Shown piece after piece: positions 55,472 through 64,000 of a stretch of 64,000 nucleotides of DNA. The position numbers were made by a program, and so were the translations under genes. The DNA is from Pacificitalea manganoxidans (GTDB lineage: Bacteria > Pseudomonadota > Alphaproteobacteria > Rhodobacterales > Rhodobacteraceae): positions 2,790,001-2,854,000 of the forward strand of contig NZ_CP021404.1 in the NCBI RefSeq assembly GCF_002504165.1. The letters run 5' to 3'. The notes below the pieces were generated by a model that worked only from the letters and a program-made list of their open reading frames with translations, ran no database searches and was not told the origin of the DNA. Positions within the stretch are counted from its first letter, which is position 1. The number at the start of each line of letters is the position of its first letter.

Positions 55472-56764
55472 TCAGCGACCGCCGCCACCGGCACGACGCC
55501 GCCGACGCTGCGGCTTACCGGAAGGCGCGCCGCTATTGGCGGGTTTGCCCACGCGCGGGGCGCCGCCCTTGTGACCGCCCCCTCCATTGCCGCCACCGCG
55601 ACGCCGGGTGCGGCCTGCGGGCGACGTGCCGGACACTTCCCACGGCTGACCGGATGCCACCGGAACGGAGAGTTTCATCACCTTCTCGATGGCGCGGAAA
55701 TCACCCATTTCCTCGGGGGCACACAGCGCGACCGCCTGCCCTTCCTTGCCCGCCCGAGCGGTCCGGCCGATGCGGTGCACATAGTTTTCCGGCACGTTCG
55801 GCAGATCGTAGTTATAGACGAACGCAACACCCGGAATGTCGATGCCGCGTGCGGCCACGTCGGTCGCCACTAGCACCTTGATCCGGCCATCGCGGAAATC
55901 GCGGATTGCCCGCTCCCGCTGGCCCTGGCTTTTGTTGCCGTGGATCGCGACCGCATCAACGCCTGCACGCTCGATCTGGCGCATCAGCCGATCGGAGCCA
56001 TGCTTCGTGCGGGCAAATACCAGCGCCAGCTCACTGCGGTGAGATTTCAGCAGGTCGATCAGCTTCCCGGTCTTGTTGCTCTGCTCGATGAAGTGGACCT
56101 CTTGGGTCACCTTATCGGCGGCCTTGCCCGGAGGCGACACTTCGACCCGAACCGGATCGTTGAGATAAGCAGACGACAGCTCGGCCATCTGTTTGGGCAT
56201 CGTGGCCGAGAACAGCATGGTCTGACGCTTCTTGGCCAGCAGCGGCGCGATTTTGCGCAGCGCATGGATAAAGCCCAGATCGAGCATCTGATCGGCTTCG
56301 TCCAGCACAAGGAACTGCGCCTGCGACAGATCCACCGCGCGGCGGTCAATCAGGTCGATCAAACGACCCGGCGTCGCGACGAGCAGGTCGGTGCCCCGCT
56401 CCAGCCGCTGAATCTGGCCGTGAATGCCTGCGCCGCCTACGACGATGCCGACTTTCAGATGCGTGCCATGGGTGAACGGCTTCAGGTTGTCGGCGATCTG
56501 TTTGGCCAGTTCGCGTGTCGGCGCCAGCACTAGACCACGCACGGTGCGCGGCGCCGGTTTCGAGCCGTTCTTCATCAGCGCGTCGAGCAGCGGCAGACCA
56601 AAGGCCAGCGTTTTGCCGGTGCCGGTCTGGGCAAGGCCCATCACGTCACGGCCATTAAGCGCATGCGGAATCGCCTGCGTCTGAATAGGGGTCGGGTCAG
56701 AGATGCCCAGTTCGGGCAGCTTGGCGAGAAGCCGGGGCGCAAGGCCCAGCATGTCGAAATCCAT
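55472..56764 (-). CDS. RhlE-like DEAD-box RNA helicase
   Basis: 430 residues. Helicase motifs in order are Q-motif 'PTPIQTQAIPHAL', I 'AQTGTGKT', Ia 'LAPTRELAKQI', II 'LVLDEADQML', III 'LFSATM', IV 'ALVFARTK', V 'LVATDVAARGIDI' and VI 'YVHRIGRTARAGKEG'. The tail of about 60 residues is Gly/Arg-rich (RRRGGGNGGGGHKGG), likely aiding RNA binding. The start MDFDMLGL at 56764 has AGGA 8 nt upstream and matches RhlE; a further 41 open codons upstream are unlike any helicase N-terminus. It acts in RNA unwinding and ribosome assembly or decay. Confidence 0.92.
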   Translation of the reverse strand: MDFDMLGLAPRLLAKLPELGISDPTPIQTQAIPHALNGRDVMGLAQTGTGKTLAFGLPLLDALMKNGSKPAPRTVRGLVLAPTRELAKQIADNLKPFTHGTHLKVGIVVGGAGIHGQIQRLERGTDLLVATPGRLIDLIDRRAVDLSQAQFLVLDEADQMLDLGFIHALRKIAPLLAKKRQTMLFSATMPKQMAELSSAYLNDPVRVEVSPPGKAADKVTQEVHFIEQSNKTGKLIDLLKSHRSELALVFARTKHGSDRLMRQIERAGVDAVAIHGNKSQGQRERAIRDFRDGRIKVLVATDVAARGIDIPGVAFVYNYDLPNVPENYVHRIGRTARAGKEGQAVALCAPEEMGDFRAIEKVMKLSVPVASGQPWEVSGTSPAGRTRRRGGGNGGGGHKGGAPRVGKPANSGAPSGKPQRRRRRAGGGGR

Positions 56765-57115
56765 GAATATCCTTTCGGGGCACACGGCACGGACGCCGGA
56801 CCCGGATGACAGGTGCGCGCCGCCCGAGGGCTTCGGTGCGGACGCAGTGGGCGCACCCGCGTGCTCGTCCTGAACCGCATTGTTCATGGACCGACGGGGC
56901 GCAGGACCCCTGCGTGACGGAGGAACCTGGGGGAGGGCCTTTCGACGGTCGCGCCGGTCGGCCGCATTGGGGCACGGTCGGCGGCCTGCTCACGCGGCAG
57001 TGCGGCGAAGGCTTTGGCGCAGATGGACCTGATTGGACACAAAGTCAAGCGTTACGCCGCCCATCTGATGCGACAGCCCATTGACCGGACCCCGATTCCC
57101 TCGCATATCCAGCCC
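56765..57115. other. Divergent intergenic region, helicase and lepA
   Basis: 351 bp without a credible gene lie between divergent starts. Both open frames here are N-terminal overruns of the flanking genes with atypical composition. No strong dyad or well-matched promoter was found by eye. The helicase side leaves room for a long 5' leader, as seen in some cold-responsive helicase genes, but no CspA-like element is evident. Confidence 0.4.
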
Positions 57116-58918
57116 ATGACAGAGCTCGCCCATATCCGTAATTTCTCCATCGTGGCGCATATCGACCACGGTAAATCCACGCTGGCCGACCGGCTGATCC
57201 AGCTGACCGGCACGGTGGCCGAACGCGACATGAAGGAGCAGCTGCTCGACGCGATGGATATCGAGCGCGAGCGCGGCATAACGATCAAGGCCAACACGGT
57301 CCGCATCGACTACCCGGCAAAGGATGGGCACACCTATGTGCTCAATCTCATCGACACGCCCGGACATGTCGATTTCGCCTATGAGGTCTCCCGCTCGATG
57401 CAGGCGGTCGAAGGCTCGCTGCTGGTCGTCGACGCGACCCAAGGCGTCGAGGCGCAGACCCTCGCGAACGTGTATCAGGCCATCGACGCCAATCACGAAA
57501 TCGTGCCGGTGCTCAACAAGATCGACCTGCCCGCGGCGGAGCCCGACCGCGTGAAGGAGCAGATCGAGGATGTCATCGGCATCGAGGCCCATGACGCGGT
57601 CGAGATTTCGGCCAAGACCGGCCTTGGCATTCCCGACGTGCTGGAAGCCATCGTGCAGCGCCTGCCCGCGCCCGCCGAAGGCAACCGCGACGCCCCGCTG
57701 AAGGCGATGCTGGTCGATTCGAAATATGACAGCTATCTCGGCGTCGTCGTCATCGTCCGGATCATCGACGGCGTGCTGAAAAAGGGCCAGCGCATCAAGA
57801 TGATGAAAACCGGCGGCATCTATGATGTCGACAAGGTCGGCGTTTACCGCCCCGCCATGACCGATGTGGCTGAACTTGGCCCGGGCGAAATCGGCTTTCT
57901 TACCGCGTCGATCAAACAGGTGCGCGACACCCGCGTGGGCGACACGATCACGACCGAGAAGAAAGGCACCGAAACACCCCTGCCCGGCTTTAAGCCTTCG
58001 GTGCCGGTGGTGTTCTGCGGTCTGTTCCCAGTCGACACCAACGATTTCGACGACATGCGCGATGCGATCGAGAAACTGGCGCTGAATGACGCGAGCTTCT
58101 CCTTCGAGATGGAAACCTCCGCCGCGCTCGGTTTTGGCTTCCGCTGCGGGTTCCTCGGGCTGCTGCACCTAGAAGTCATTCGTGACCGGCTGGAACGCGA
58201 ATACGATATCGAACTGATCACCACGGCGCCCTCGGTCATCTTCCACGTGCACACCCGCGACGGGCAGATGATCGAGTTGCACAATCCCGCCGACATGCCC
58301 GACCCGGCCACCATCGATCATATCGAAGAGCCCCGGATCAAAGCGACGATCCTCGTGCCCGACGAATATCTCGGCGACGTGCTGAAGCTCTGTCAGGAGC
58401 GGCGCGGCGTGCAGATGGACCTGACCTATGCCGGCACCCGTGCAATGGTCGTCTATGACCTGCCGCTGGCCGAAGTTGTGTTCGATTTCTACGACCGCCT
58501 GAAATCGGTGACCAAAGGCTACGCGAGCTTTGACTACCAGATGATCGGCTATCAGCAGGATTATTTGGTCAAGATGTCGATCCTTGTGAATGACGAACCC
58601 GTCGATGCGCTGTCGATCATGGTTCACCGTGACCGCGCCGAGGGCCGGGGCCGCGCCATGTGCGAAAAGCTCAAGGAACTGATCCCGCGCCACATGTTCA
58701 AGATCCCGATTCAGGCCGCCATCGGGGGCCGGGTCATTGCCCGCGAAACCCTGTCGGCCATGCGTAAGGACGTGACCGCCAAATGCTACGGTGGCGACGC
58801 CACCCGAAAGCGCAAGCTGCTGGATAAGCAGAAGGCCGGCAAAAAGAAAATGCGCCAGTTCGGCAAGGTCGACATCCCGCAGGAAGCGTTCATCAGCGCG
58901 CTGAAGATGGATACCTAG
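57116..58918 (+). CDS. lepA: Elongation factor 4 (LepA)
   Basis: 600 residues, the usual LepA length. The GTPase motifs are '[18 protein letters not shown]' (G1), the switch region '[15 protein letters not shown]', '[10 protein letters not shown]' (G3) and 'VLNKIDLP' (G4). The LepA-specific C-terminus with '[42 protein letters not shown]' features is intact. LepA assists ribosome function and translation under stress. MTELAHIRN at 57116 is the conserved start; upstream in-frame codons are not. Confidence 0.96.
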   Translation: MTELAHIRNFSIVAHIDHGKSTLADRLIQLTGTVAERDMKEQLLDAMDIERERGITIKANTVRIDYPAKDGHTYVLNLIDTPGHVDFAYEVSRSMQAVEGSLLVVDATQGVEAQTLANVYQAIDANHEIVPVLNKIDLPAAEPDRVKEQIEDVIGIEAHDAVEISAKTGLGIPDVLEAIVQRLPAPAEGNRDAPLKAMLVDSKYDSYLGVVVIVRIIDGVLKKGQRIKMMKTGGIYDVDKVGVYRPAMTDVAELGPGEIGFLTASIKQVRDTRVGDTITTEKKGTETPLPGFKPSVPVVFCGLFPVDTNDFDDMRDAIEKLALNDASFSFEMETSAALGFGFRCGFLGLLHLEVIRDRLEREYDIELITTAPSVIFHVHTRDGQMIELHNPADMPDPATIDHIEEPRIKATILVPDEYLGDVLKLCQERRGVQMDLTYAGTRAMVVYDLPLAEVVFDFYDRLKSVTKGYASFDYQMIGYQQDYLVKMSILVNDEPVDALSIMVHRDRAEGRGRAMCEKLKELIPRHMFKIPIQAAIGGRVIARETLSAMRKDVTAKCYGGDATRKRKLLDKQKAGKKKMRQFGKVDIPQEAFISALKMDT

Positions 58919-59045
58919 AACGAGCCTCAGCCCCAGCGCCTTTCTGCACCCCAATTGGCCCCGCCAGGGCTGATCGGGGTGTTTTCATGTGTGGCTGAGA
59001 AATTCAGCGCCCGGCTGCCTTGCGCCCCCGTGGCACATGCGCGCG

Positions 59046-59654
59046 CTACAGTTCCGCCTCCAGATGGCGGCGGATGCGGCGGCGGGCGCGCCAGCCGCGA
59101 ATTTGCTCGGCGTTGAGCGATGTCGGGCGCAGGATTGCGGAGTCCTCTCGCCATTCCACCCGGAAACTGCGCCGCGCGGCGATCAGGTTGGCCTCGGCTG
59201 CCGTGGTGCCCACCACCGTCAACACGATCCGCGACAGATCGCCCGCCATCTCCTGATCGCTGCCAAAGGTCCGGACGCGATTGATAAGCTGACGGTAACT
59301 GCCGATGTCGAGGTAATCGCCGGATTTCAATGGCCCCTGATTGGTGGCCTCCGCCGGATTGCGAAGCTCTTCGTCGGTCAATTCCGACCGGTCCGTGATA
59401 TTGGCGGTCTGAACCTCGCCGTTTTCCAGCGTCAGGAGGATGTCGTTGATGTAGATCGGCTCGAACCCGAGGTTCGACACAAAGCACCGCGCACCGAGCC
59501 CCGTCCCCGCCCCGATCGAAATCAGGATTTCGGGACGGCGTTGACGGCGGTGACCGGCCACGAGGATCTGCAAATAGATAATCCACACCATCGCGGTGAC
59601 GATGGATGTCGCGGCCTGCACAAGCCCGCCGTGAGAGGTCAACCAGTCCAACAT
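59046..59654 (-). CDS. Hypothetical protein with one N-terminal membrane helix
   Basis: 202 residues, no family recognised. A single hydrophobic helix at about 9-33 ('LVQAATSIVTAMVWIIYLQILVAG') is followed by a soluble part. That part has 'FVSNLGFEPIYINDILLTLENGE', a long polar region, and a strongly basic C-terminus 'RGWRARRRIRRHLEAEL'. It looks like a cytoplasmic domain anchored by the N-terminus. Start is uncertain: an ATG at 59690 adds 12 residues. It is convergent with lepA and separate from the regulatory pair upstream. Confidence 0.6.
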   Translation of the reverse strand: MLDWLTSHGGLVQAATSIVTAMVWIIYLQILVAGHRRQRRPEILISIGAGTGLGARCFVSNLGFEPIYINDILLTLENGEVQTANITDRSELTDEELRNPAEATNQGPLKSGDYLDIGSYRQLINRVRTFGSDQEMAGDLSRIVLTVVGTTAAEANLIAARRSFRVEWREDSAILRPTSLNAEQIRGWRARRRIRRHLEAEL

Positions 59655-59789
59655 TCCCGGCGCAACGCCGCCCGTGCGGGGCGGTTCCATGGTCCCCGTG
59701 GGCCAAGCTGATTGCAGCCCAGCAAGCCGCACGCAACAGCCGCGCCATTCCCTGCCCTGCACGGAAAATTCCCGCTATGCCCGCCGCAA

Positions 59790-60395
59790 TCACTGGCCGC
59801 ACCGGCTGCGCGCCGTAGCGGTGGTGCGCAGCACCATGGCAAGTCGGTTTTCACCGTTGACCCGTGCGTAGGTCACGTCTTCCGTCAGGGCGCGTATCAA
59901 AAACCACCCGAACCCTCCTTCAGGCAGATGCTCGGGCCGAGGGGGGGCCGAGGGCGGAGGGGCCTGCGCATTTGCGGTGTCGCTGGCAATTGCCGCACCC
60001 GCCCCCGTCAGACGCTTTGCCTGAGGGGTCCGGTGCGCTGTCGCACTGACCGGCAGCGCGTGATCGGGCATTGGGCGACCGCGATCGCACAGCACAACCC
60101 GCAGGGTTTCTCCGTCCTGCGCGATCCGGAGGTCAATGAACCCGTCGGCCCATTCGCCCTGCGGGTTGCGATACGCATGTTCCACGACATTATTGAGTGC
60201 CTCGGCCAACACCAGCTCCACCGCGCTGCGCGCATCGGGGTTCAGCCGCAGCGGCCCCAGATCCTCCATTATCGTGGTCAAGACATGGCGCACCGCTAAA
60301 GGCAGGGCCTGAAACACCAATCGCAATTCGCAGCGAGGCTCTGCGATCCCTCCCGCGCCGGGCCCCTCCGGCCTGCTATGATGCCGCCGACCCAT
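59790..60395 (-). CDS. RsbW-like anti-sigma factor serine kinase, HATPase domain
   Basis: 201 residues of the GHKL/HATPase_c_2 type. The N box is 'ELVLAEALNNVVEHAYRNPQG' (Glu65, Asn68/69), the G1 box 'VVLCDRGRPMP' (Asp104) and the G2-like 'EGGFGWFLIRALTEDVTY'. A Pro/Ala-rich insertion of about 45 residues replaces the normally short ATP lid. RsbW/SpoIIAB kinases phosphorylate a STAS partner and restrain a sigma factor or another effector. The STAS gene is 4 bp upstream on the same strand. No sigma-factor gene is nearby. Confidence 0.83.
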   Translation of the reverse strand: MGRRHHSRPEGPGAGGIAEPRCELRLVFQALPLAVRHVLTTIMEDLGPLRLNPDARSAVELVLAEALNNVVEHAYRNPQGEWADGFIDLRIAQDGETLRVVLCDRGRPMPDHALPVSATAHRTPQAKRLTGAGAAIASDTANAQAPPPSAPPRPEHLPEGGFGWFLIRALTEDVTYARVNGENRLAMVLRTTATARSRCGQ

Positions 60396-60399
60396 GCAG

Positions 60400-60789
60400 T
60401 CACGCCGGGGCCGGACCGGGATCGGACTGCGGCGGCGCGGGCGCTGTGTCCGCCTCGCCCCCCCCGGCGCGTGCGGCTGCAACCGTTTCATGGACGGTGA
60501 ACACCCGGCCCATATGGGTAAGCGCAAAAACCCGCTCCACCCCCGGTGACAGGCAGGCCAGCTCCAGCGTCCGTGCGGGTTGCAAATATTTCATCACGGC
60601 CACCAGCGCGCCCAACCCGCTGCTGTCGAGAAAGCCAACCTGCTCAAGGTCCAGCAGCACCCGCGGCGTGCCTTCGGCGGCAAGCGCGCGCAGCGCATCC
60701 TTGAATCGGATCGCCAAAGCGGCATCCAGGCGCGGCTCCTGCACCCGCACAAGCAGCAGGTCGCCATGGCGTTCCGTTTCCAGCTTCAT
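60400..60789 (-). CDS. STAS-domain anti-anti-sigma factor (RsbV/SpoIIAA-like)
   Basis: 129 residues. The STAS fold runs from 1 to about 105 with the phosphorylatable Ser pair S56/S57 in 'VGFLDSSGLGALVAVMKYL'. A Pro/Ala-rich acidic tail of about 20 residues follows. Unphosphorylated STAS proteins bind and neutralise their RsbW kinase. Cotranscription with the kinase 4 bp downstream strongly supports a partner-switching pair. Confidence 0.87.
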   Translation of the reverse strand: MKLETERHGDLLLVRVQEPRLDAALAIRFKDALRALAAEGTPRVLLDLEQVGFLDSSGLGALVAVMKYLQPARTLELACLSPGVERVFALTHMGRVFTVHETVAAARAGGGEADTAPAPPQSDPGPAPA

Positions 60790-60873
60790 TCGATCCTCCG
60801 CAGCGGGTCACACAGCGAGGCTAGACCTCATATCTTACCATTCGGTATGCAGAGGTCAGAATAGGAGAAAGCC

Positions 60874-61341
60874 ATGCGCGCCAACTACCACGACCTGTCC
60901 CGATCGGTCGCCAGCCTGACGGAGAACGAAACCGACGAAGTCGCTCTGATGGCCACGGTCGCCTGCGAATTGCATCATTCGGATGACAGGTTCGACTGGA
61001 CGGGTTTTTACCGTGTGACCTCGCCCAATGTGCTGAAGATCGGGCCCTATCAGGGCGGGCATGGCTGCTTGATGATCCCGTTTAGCAAGGGCGTCTGCGG
61101 CGCGGCGGCCCGCACAGGCGAGGTGCAGCTGGTGGCAGATGTGGACAGTTTTGACGGCCATATCGCCTGCGCGGCAACCACCCGGTCCGAGATCGTGCTG
61201 CCGGTGCGCAATGCGACGGGGCGGCTGCTGGGGGTGCTGGATATCGACAGCAACCAGCCAGACGCGTTTACGCAGGAAGATGCTGCGGGACTGCAACTGG
61301 TGCTGCACGCGGCCTTTGGCAATGACGGGGTGTGGCGCTAG
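60874..61341 (+). CDS. Free methionine-(R)-sulfoxide reductase (GAF domain)
   Basis: 155 residues, a stand-alone GAF fold. The three redox cysteines of fRMsr are in place: C65 in 'GHGCLMIPFSKGV', C75 in 'GVCGAAARTGE' and C99 in 'DGHIACAATTRSEIVLPV'. The enzyme reduces free methionine-R-sulfoxide with thioredoxin as donor, protecting against oxidation. The AGGAGAAAGCC before the ATG is a good ribosome-binding site. It is divergent from the STAS gene and 12 bp before the RluA-type gene. Confidence 0.93.
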   Translation: MRANYHDLSRSVASLTENETDEVALMATVACELHHSDDRFDWTGFYRVTSPNVLKIGPYQGGHGCLMIPFSKGVCGAAARTGEVQLVADVDSFDGHIACAATTRSEIVLPVRNATGRLLGVLDIDSNQPDAFTQEDAAGLQLVLHAAFGNDGVWR

Positions 61342-61353
61342 ACCTCCCGTGCT

Positions 61354-62013
61354 ATGCGGCCGCTCATGGATGACCACTACGCCCCGCCCGACACGCCACT
61401 TACCCTGATCCATACGGACCATCAGATCCTGCTGGTGGACAAGCCGTCCGGGTTGCTTTCCGTGCCCGGCAAGGGGCCGCATCTTGCCGATTGCCTGCTG
61501 AGCCGGGTGCAGGCCGCGTTCCCCGAGGCGCTGCTCGTGCATCGGCTCGACCGCGACACATCGGGGGTGATGGTGTTCGCCATGACGCCGCATGCGCAGC
61601 GGCATCTGGGGCTACAGTTCGAAAAGCGCCAGATGAAGAAAACCTATATCGCGCGGCTTGCTGGCGAATTGGCGGAGAAGACCGGAACGGTCGATTTGCC
61701 GCTGATCGTCGACTGGCCGAACCGCCCGCTGCAAAAGGTCGATTTCGAGACGGGAAAACCGGCGCAAACCGACTGGCGGGTGCTGAAAGCCCGCGATGGT
61801 GAGACCCGCGTGCGGCTGACGCCATTGACCGGACGGTCGCATCAGTTGCGGGTTCATATGCGCGAGATCGGCCACCCGATTCTGGGCGATCCGTTCTATG
61901 CCACCGGCCCCGCCCGCGATGCGCCGCGCCTAATGTTGCATGCAGAAAGCCTGCGCCTGCGTCATCCCGATGGCGGTCGGACCATGACCTTCAAGGCGCC
62001 TGTGCCGTTCTGA
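61354..62013 (+). CDS. RluA-family pseudouridine synthase
   Basis: 219 residues. The catalytic Asp is in 'VHRLDRDTSGVMVFA'. Other family marks are 'ILLVDKPSGLLSVPGKG' at the start, 'KKTYIARLAG', 'LTPLTGRSHQLRVHMREIGHPILGDPFYA' and the end 'LMLHAESLRL'. The short length and lack of an S4 domain fit RluA itself or RluA-like enzymes that modify 23S rRNA and/or tRNA. An in-frame ATG at 61366 would start with MDDHYAPP and is equally possible. Confidence 0.87.
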   Translation: MRPLMDDHYAPPDTPLTLIHTDHQILLVDKPSGLLSVPGKGPHLADCLLSRVQAAFPEALLVHRLDRDTSGVMVFAMTPHAQRHLGLQFEKRQMKKTYIARLAGELAEKTGTVDLPLIVDWPNRPLQKVDFETGKPAQTDWRVLKARDGETRVRLTPLTGRSHQLRVHMREIGHPILGDPFYATGPARDAPRLMLHAESLRLRHPDGGRTMTFKAPVPF

Positions 62014-62155
62014 CGCCCATGCGTCTTTGAGCGACAACTTTCCCACGATCTTCAAATCCGCGGGACGGGCTCCCGTTCTGCACCTGTTCCGGGTTACTTT
62101 TGCGGAACGGCTTCCTATGTCTGGGATCAATGCATGACCAATGAGGAGGACGCCT

Positions 62156-62809
62156 ATGTCCCTGCGCATCAATGATGTCGTTCCCGATTTTACCGCCACC
62201 ACCTCCGAAGGTGAGATCAGCTTTCACGACTGGATCGGCGACAGCTACGCGATCCTGTTTTCGCACCCCAAGGATTTTACCCCGGTCTGCACCACGGAAT
62301 TCGGCGCGGTGGCGCAATTGGCCGATGAATGGGCAAAGCGCAACACCAAGGTGATCGGCATCTCCGTCGATGGGGTCGAAGAGCATTCCCGCTGGAAAGG
62401 CGACATCGAAAGCGTGGCAGGCGCGCCCGCGACATTCCCGATCATCGCCGACAAGGATCTGGAAATCGCAAAGCTCTATGACATGCTTCCCGGCGACGCC
62501 TACCTGCCCGATGGCCGCACGCCCAACGACACCGCGACGGTGCGCTCGGTCTTTCTGATCGGACCGGATAAGAAACTTCGTCTGACCATGACCTATCCAA
62601 TGTCGGTGGGCCGCAATTTCGCCGAGGTGCTGCGCGCATTGGACGCCGTGCAAGCGACCGACGGCAACCCGATTGCTGCGCCCGCCAACTGGACACCGGG
62701 ACAGGATGTGATCGTGGCACTGTCGCTTGACGACGACGCAGCCCGCGCAAAATTCGGCGATCTGGACATCAAACTGCCCTATCTGCGCTTCGCCAAACAG
62801 CCAAGCTGA
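62156..62809 (+). CDS. 1-Cys peroxiredoxin (Prx6 type)
   Basis: 217 residues. The peroxidatic site is 'PKDFTPVCTTEFG' with Cys45, which is the only cysteine in the protein, so it is a 1-Cys enzyme needing an external thiol. 'RSVFLIGPDKKLRLTMTYPMSVGRN' and 'LPYLRFAKQPS' at the end are typical of Prx6. It reduces hydrogen peroxide and organic hydroperoxides in the cytoplasm. GAGGAGGA precedes the ATG at 62156. Confidence 0.93.
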   Translation: MSLRINDVVPDFTATTSEGEISFHDWIGDSYAILFSHPKDFTPVCTTEFGAVAQLADEWAKRNTKVIGISVDGVEEHSRWKGDIESVAGAPATFPIIADKDLEIAKLYDMLPGDAYLPDGRTPNDTATVRSVFLIGPDKKLRLTMTYPMSVGRNFAEVLRALDAVQATDGNPIAAPANWTPGQDVIVALSLDDDAARAKFGDLDIKLPYLRFAKQPS

Positions 62810-62831
62810 CCCGCGCGACGCGCCTGCTTTG

Positions 62832-62851
62832 GACCCCGCTTCGGCGGGGTC
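62832..62851 (+). terminator. Rho-independent terminator after the peroxiredoxin gene
   Basis: An 8-bp GC stem (62832-62839 with 62844-62851) has a TTCG tetraloop and is followed by TTTCGTT. It lies 22 bp past the stop. Confidence 0.88.
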
Positions 62852-62863
62852 TTTCGTTACTAC

Positions 62864-64000
62864 TTAACCTTCGCGAAATGCCTTGTTGAAATAGTCGGCC
62901 AGCGGCTTGATCAGATAGTCCAACGGGGACCGCGCGCCGGTTTTCAAAAACGCCTCTACGGGCATGCCGGGGATCACGTCGCGCGGTGCCAGTCGCGCCA
63001 ATTCCGCCTCGGCCAATTGGATTTCGACGCGGTAATATTGCGCCTGCGACCGATCATCCGTAAAAGAATCCGCAGAGAGTTTCGCGACCTGTCCGGTTAA
63101 TTCGGGTGTCGTTCGGCTGTCAAAGGCTGGAAACCGCAGGATCACCTCCTGTCCCAAACCCACCTGATCCACGTGGATCGGCTCGACCCGCGCGGCGATC
63201 ACCAGCGGTCGATCCTGCGGCACAAGGTAAAGCACCGGCTCAGCCGGGCGCAGAACGGCCTGCGGGGTGGTAACGGTCAGCCCGTGCACGATCCCCGCCA
63301 CTGGCGCGCGCAGGTCCAGCCGCTCCAGCCGGGTACGCAGATTGCGGCGTCGTTCCAGCAACTCCAGTTCGTTATAGCGCAGGTCGCGCAACTGGGTGAT
63401 CGCCTCCTCCCGGCGGGTGGTTGTCAGCTTCAACCCTTCGATCTGCAATTCGGTCTGGCGTCCTTGTGCCTGCGCCCGTTGGGCGGTGAGTTCCCCAATA
63501 CGGCCCAGCAGCGCGGCCTGATCCCGGCGCAGTTGCCGCACCCGGGTGGCCTGCGCCAAGCGCCGTTCAAGCAGGGTCTGCTGATCGGTCAGATCCTCCT
63601 GCACCAAAGCCTCCTGATCGCGCAGCGCGGCGATCTGGGCGTCGATCCCCTCGATCTGGTTGCCGATCTGCGCCTCCCGGCGGGCCATTTGCGCCACTTC
63701 GCGGGCAAGGCTGTCGGTCCGGGCGGCGAAAAGCCGGGCCTGCCCCTGACGCAGCGCCGCGACCTCGGGCCGGGTGGCCGCCGCGGCGCTCAGGTCGTCG
63801 GGCCACAGGATCGGGGTTGCATCACGCTCGGCCTTGAGACGGGCAGCGCGCGCCATCAATTCGAACAGCTGCCCTTCGACAATGGCGAGTTCGGTGCGGA
63901 TGTCGCGCCCATCGAGCCGCAATAGAACGTCACCCGCCGTCACGCGCGCGCCCTCCTCGATCAGAACCGCCTGCACGACACCGCCATCGGGATGCTGCAC
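62864..64000 (-). CDS. HlyD-type membrane fusion protein of type I secretion, N-terminus missing
   Basis: 378 residues are visible; the beginning lies beyond the right edge. 'MQHPDGGVVQAVLIEEGARVTAGDVLLRLDG' is the internal first biotinyl-lipoyl half, so its Met is not the start. A long coiled coil (about 35-230) follows, then 'LDLRAPVAGIVHGLTVTTPQAVLRPAEPVLYLVPQDRPLVIAARVEP' and the beta-barrel segment 'VILRFPAFDSRTTPELTGQVAKLSADSFTDD', ending in the HlyD signature with 'PGMPVEAFLKTGARSPLDYLIKPLADYFNKAF'. It should pair with an ABC exporter upstream and TolC. Confidence 0.92.
   Translation of the reverse strand: MQHPDGGVVQAVLIEEGARVTAGDVLLRLDGRDIRTELAIVEGQLFELMARAARLKAERDATPILWPDDLSAAAATRPEVAALRQGQARLFAARTDSLAREVAQMARREAQIGNQIEGIDAQIAALRDQEALVQEDLTDQQTLLERRLAQATRVRQLRRDQAALLGRIGELTAQRAQAQGRQTELQIEGLKLTTTRREEAITQLRDLRYNELELLERRRNLRTRLERLDLRAPVAGIVHGLTVTTPQAVLRPAEPVLYLVPQDRPLVIAARVEPIHVDQVGLGQEVILRFPAFDSRTTPELTGQVAKLSADSFTDDRSQAQYYRVEIQLAEAELARLAPRDVIPGMPVEAFLKTGARSPLDYLIKPLADYFNKAFREG

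Noticed and set aside
56765-56887. N-terminal extension of the RNA helicase
   Set aside because: The 41 extra residues match no helicase N-terminus, and the ATG at 56764 has a well-placed AGGA.

Overview
The window is high-GC chromosomal DNA with dense, overlapping operons. Gene content and protein sequences fit an alphaproteobacterium of the Rhodobacteraceae/Roseobacter type. Pointers are the mreBCD-mrdA-rodA cluster, an elongator tRNA-Met of alphaproteobacterial type, a pyridine-nucleotide oxidoreductase fused to SelD, several ABC importers, and GTG starts. The genus cannot be named from sequence alone. No insertion sequence, prophage, CRISPR array, rRNA or replication origin was seen. Both window edges cut genes: an S49 peptidase on the left and an HlyD-type adaptor on the right.

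Layout. 1-5.3 kb: prmA, a small unknown gene and a DUF1127 gene sharing a perfect terminator, then ruvC-ruvA-ruvB and a hydroxyacid reductase. 5.4-11.3 kb (minus strand): the rod-shape operon mreB, mreC, mreD, mrdA (PBP2), rodA. 11.5-18.4 kb (minus): a three-gene amidoligase/transglutaminase cluster of unknown product. 18.5-24.1 kb: an FAD-linked oxidase, a YbbAP-like ABC exporter, and a divergent TesA-like esterase. 24.1-33.4 kb: a compact catabolic operon holding an NMT1/THI5-like ABC importer, a cytosine-deaminase-like amidohydrolase, an FAD oxidase, two flavodoxin-fold reductases, a 2-oxoglutarate/Fe(II) oxygenase and a creatininase-family hydrolase. A RidA-family gene is divergent from it.

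33.4-37 kb: the selenium pair mnmH and selD (fusion type), and tRNA-Met(CAT). 37-42.4 kb: a ugpBAEC glycerol-3-phosphate importer whose last gene is an endonuclease/exonuclease/phosphatase-fold protein rather than ugpQ, with a Pho-box-like repeat upstream. 42.5-48.6 kb: fdhD divergent from a YdeP-type molybdoenzyme, then the two-gene arsenate detoxification module (GAPDH plus ArsJ). 48.8-55.4 kb: a YbjN protein, a small lipoprotein, a NarL-type two-component system, and a divergent pair made of a TbpB-like surface lipoprotein and a Slam outer-membrane translocon. 55.4-64 kb: an RhlE-like helicase, lepA, an RsbW/STAS regulatory pair, free-methionine-sulfoxide reductase, an RluA-family enzyme, a 1-Cys peroxiredoxin and the start of a type I secretion adaptor.

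The most interesting systems are the Slam/surface-lipoprotein pair beside its own two-component system, the 9-kb catabolic operon of unknown substrate, the amidoligase/transglutaminase cluster, and the ugp operon with a possible UgpQ replacement. Functions come from motif reading without database searches. Starts were moved inward where the conserved N-terminus, a ribosome-binding site or operon overlap supported it.
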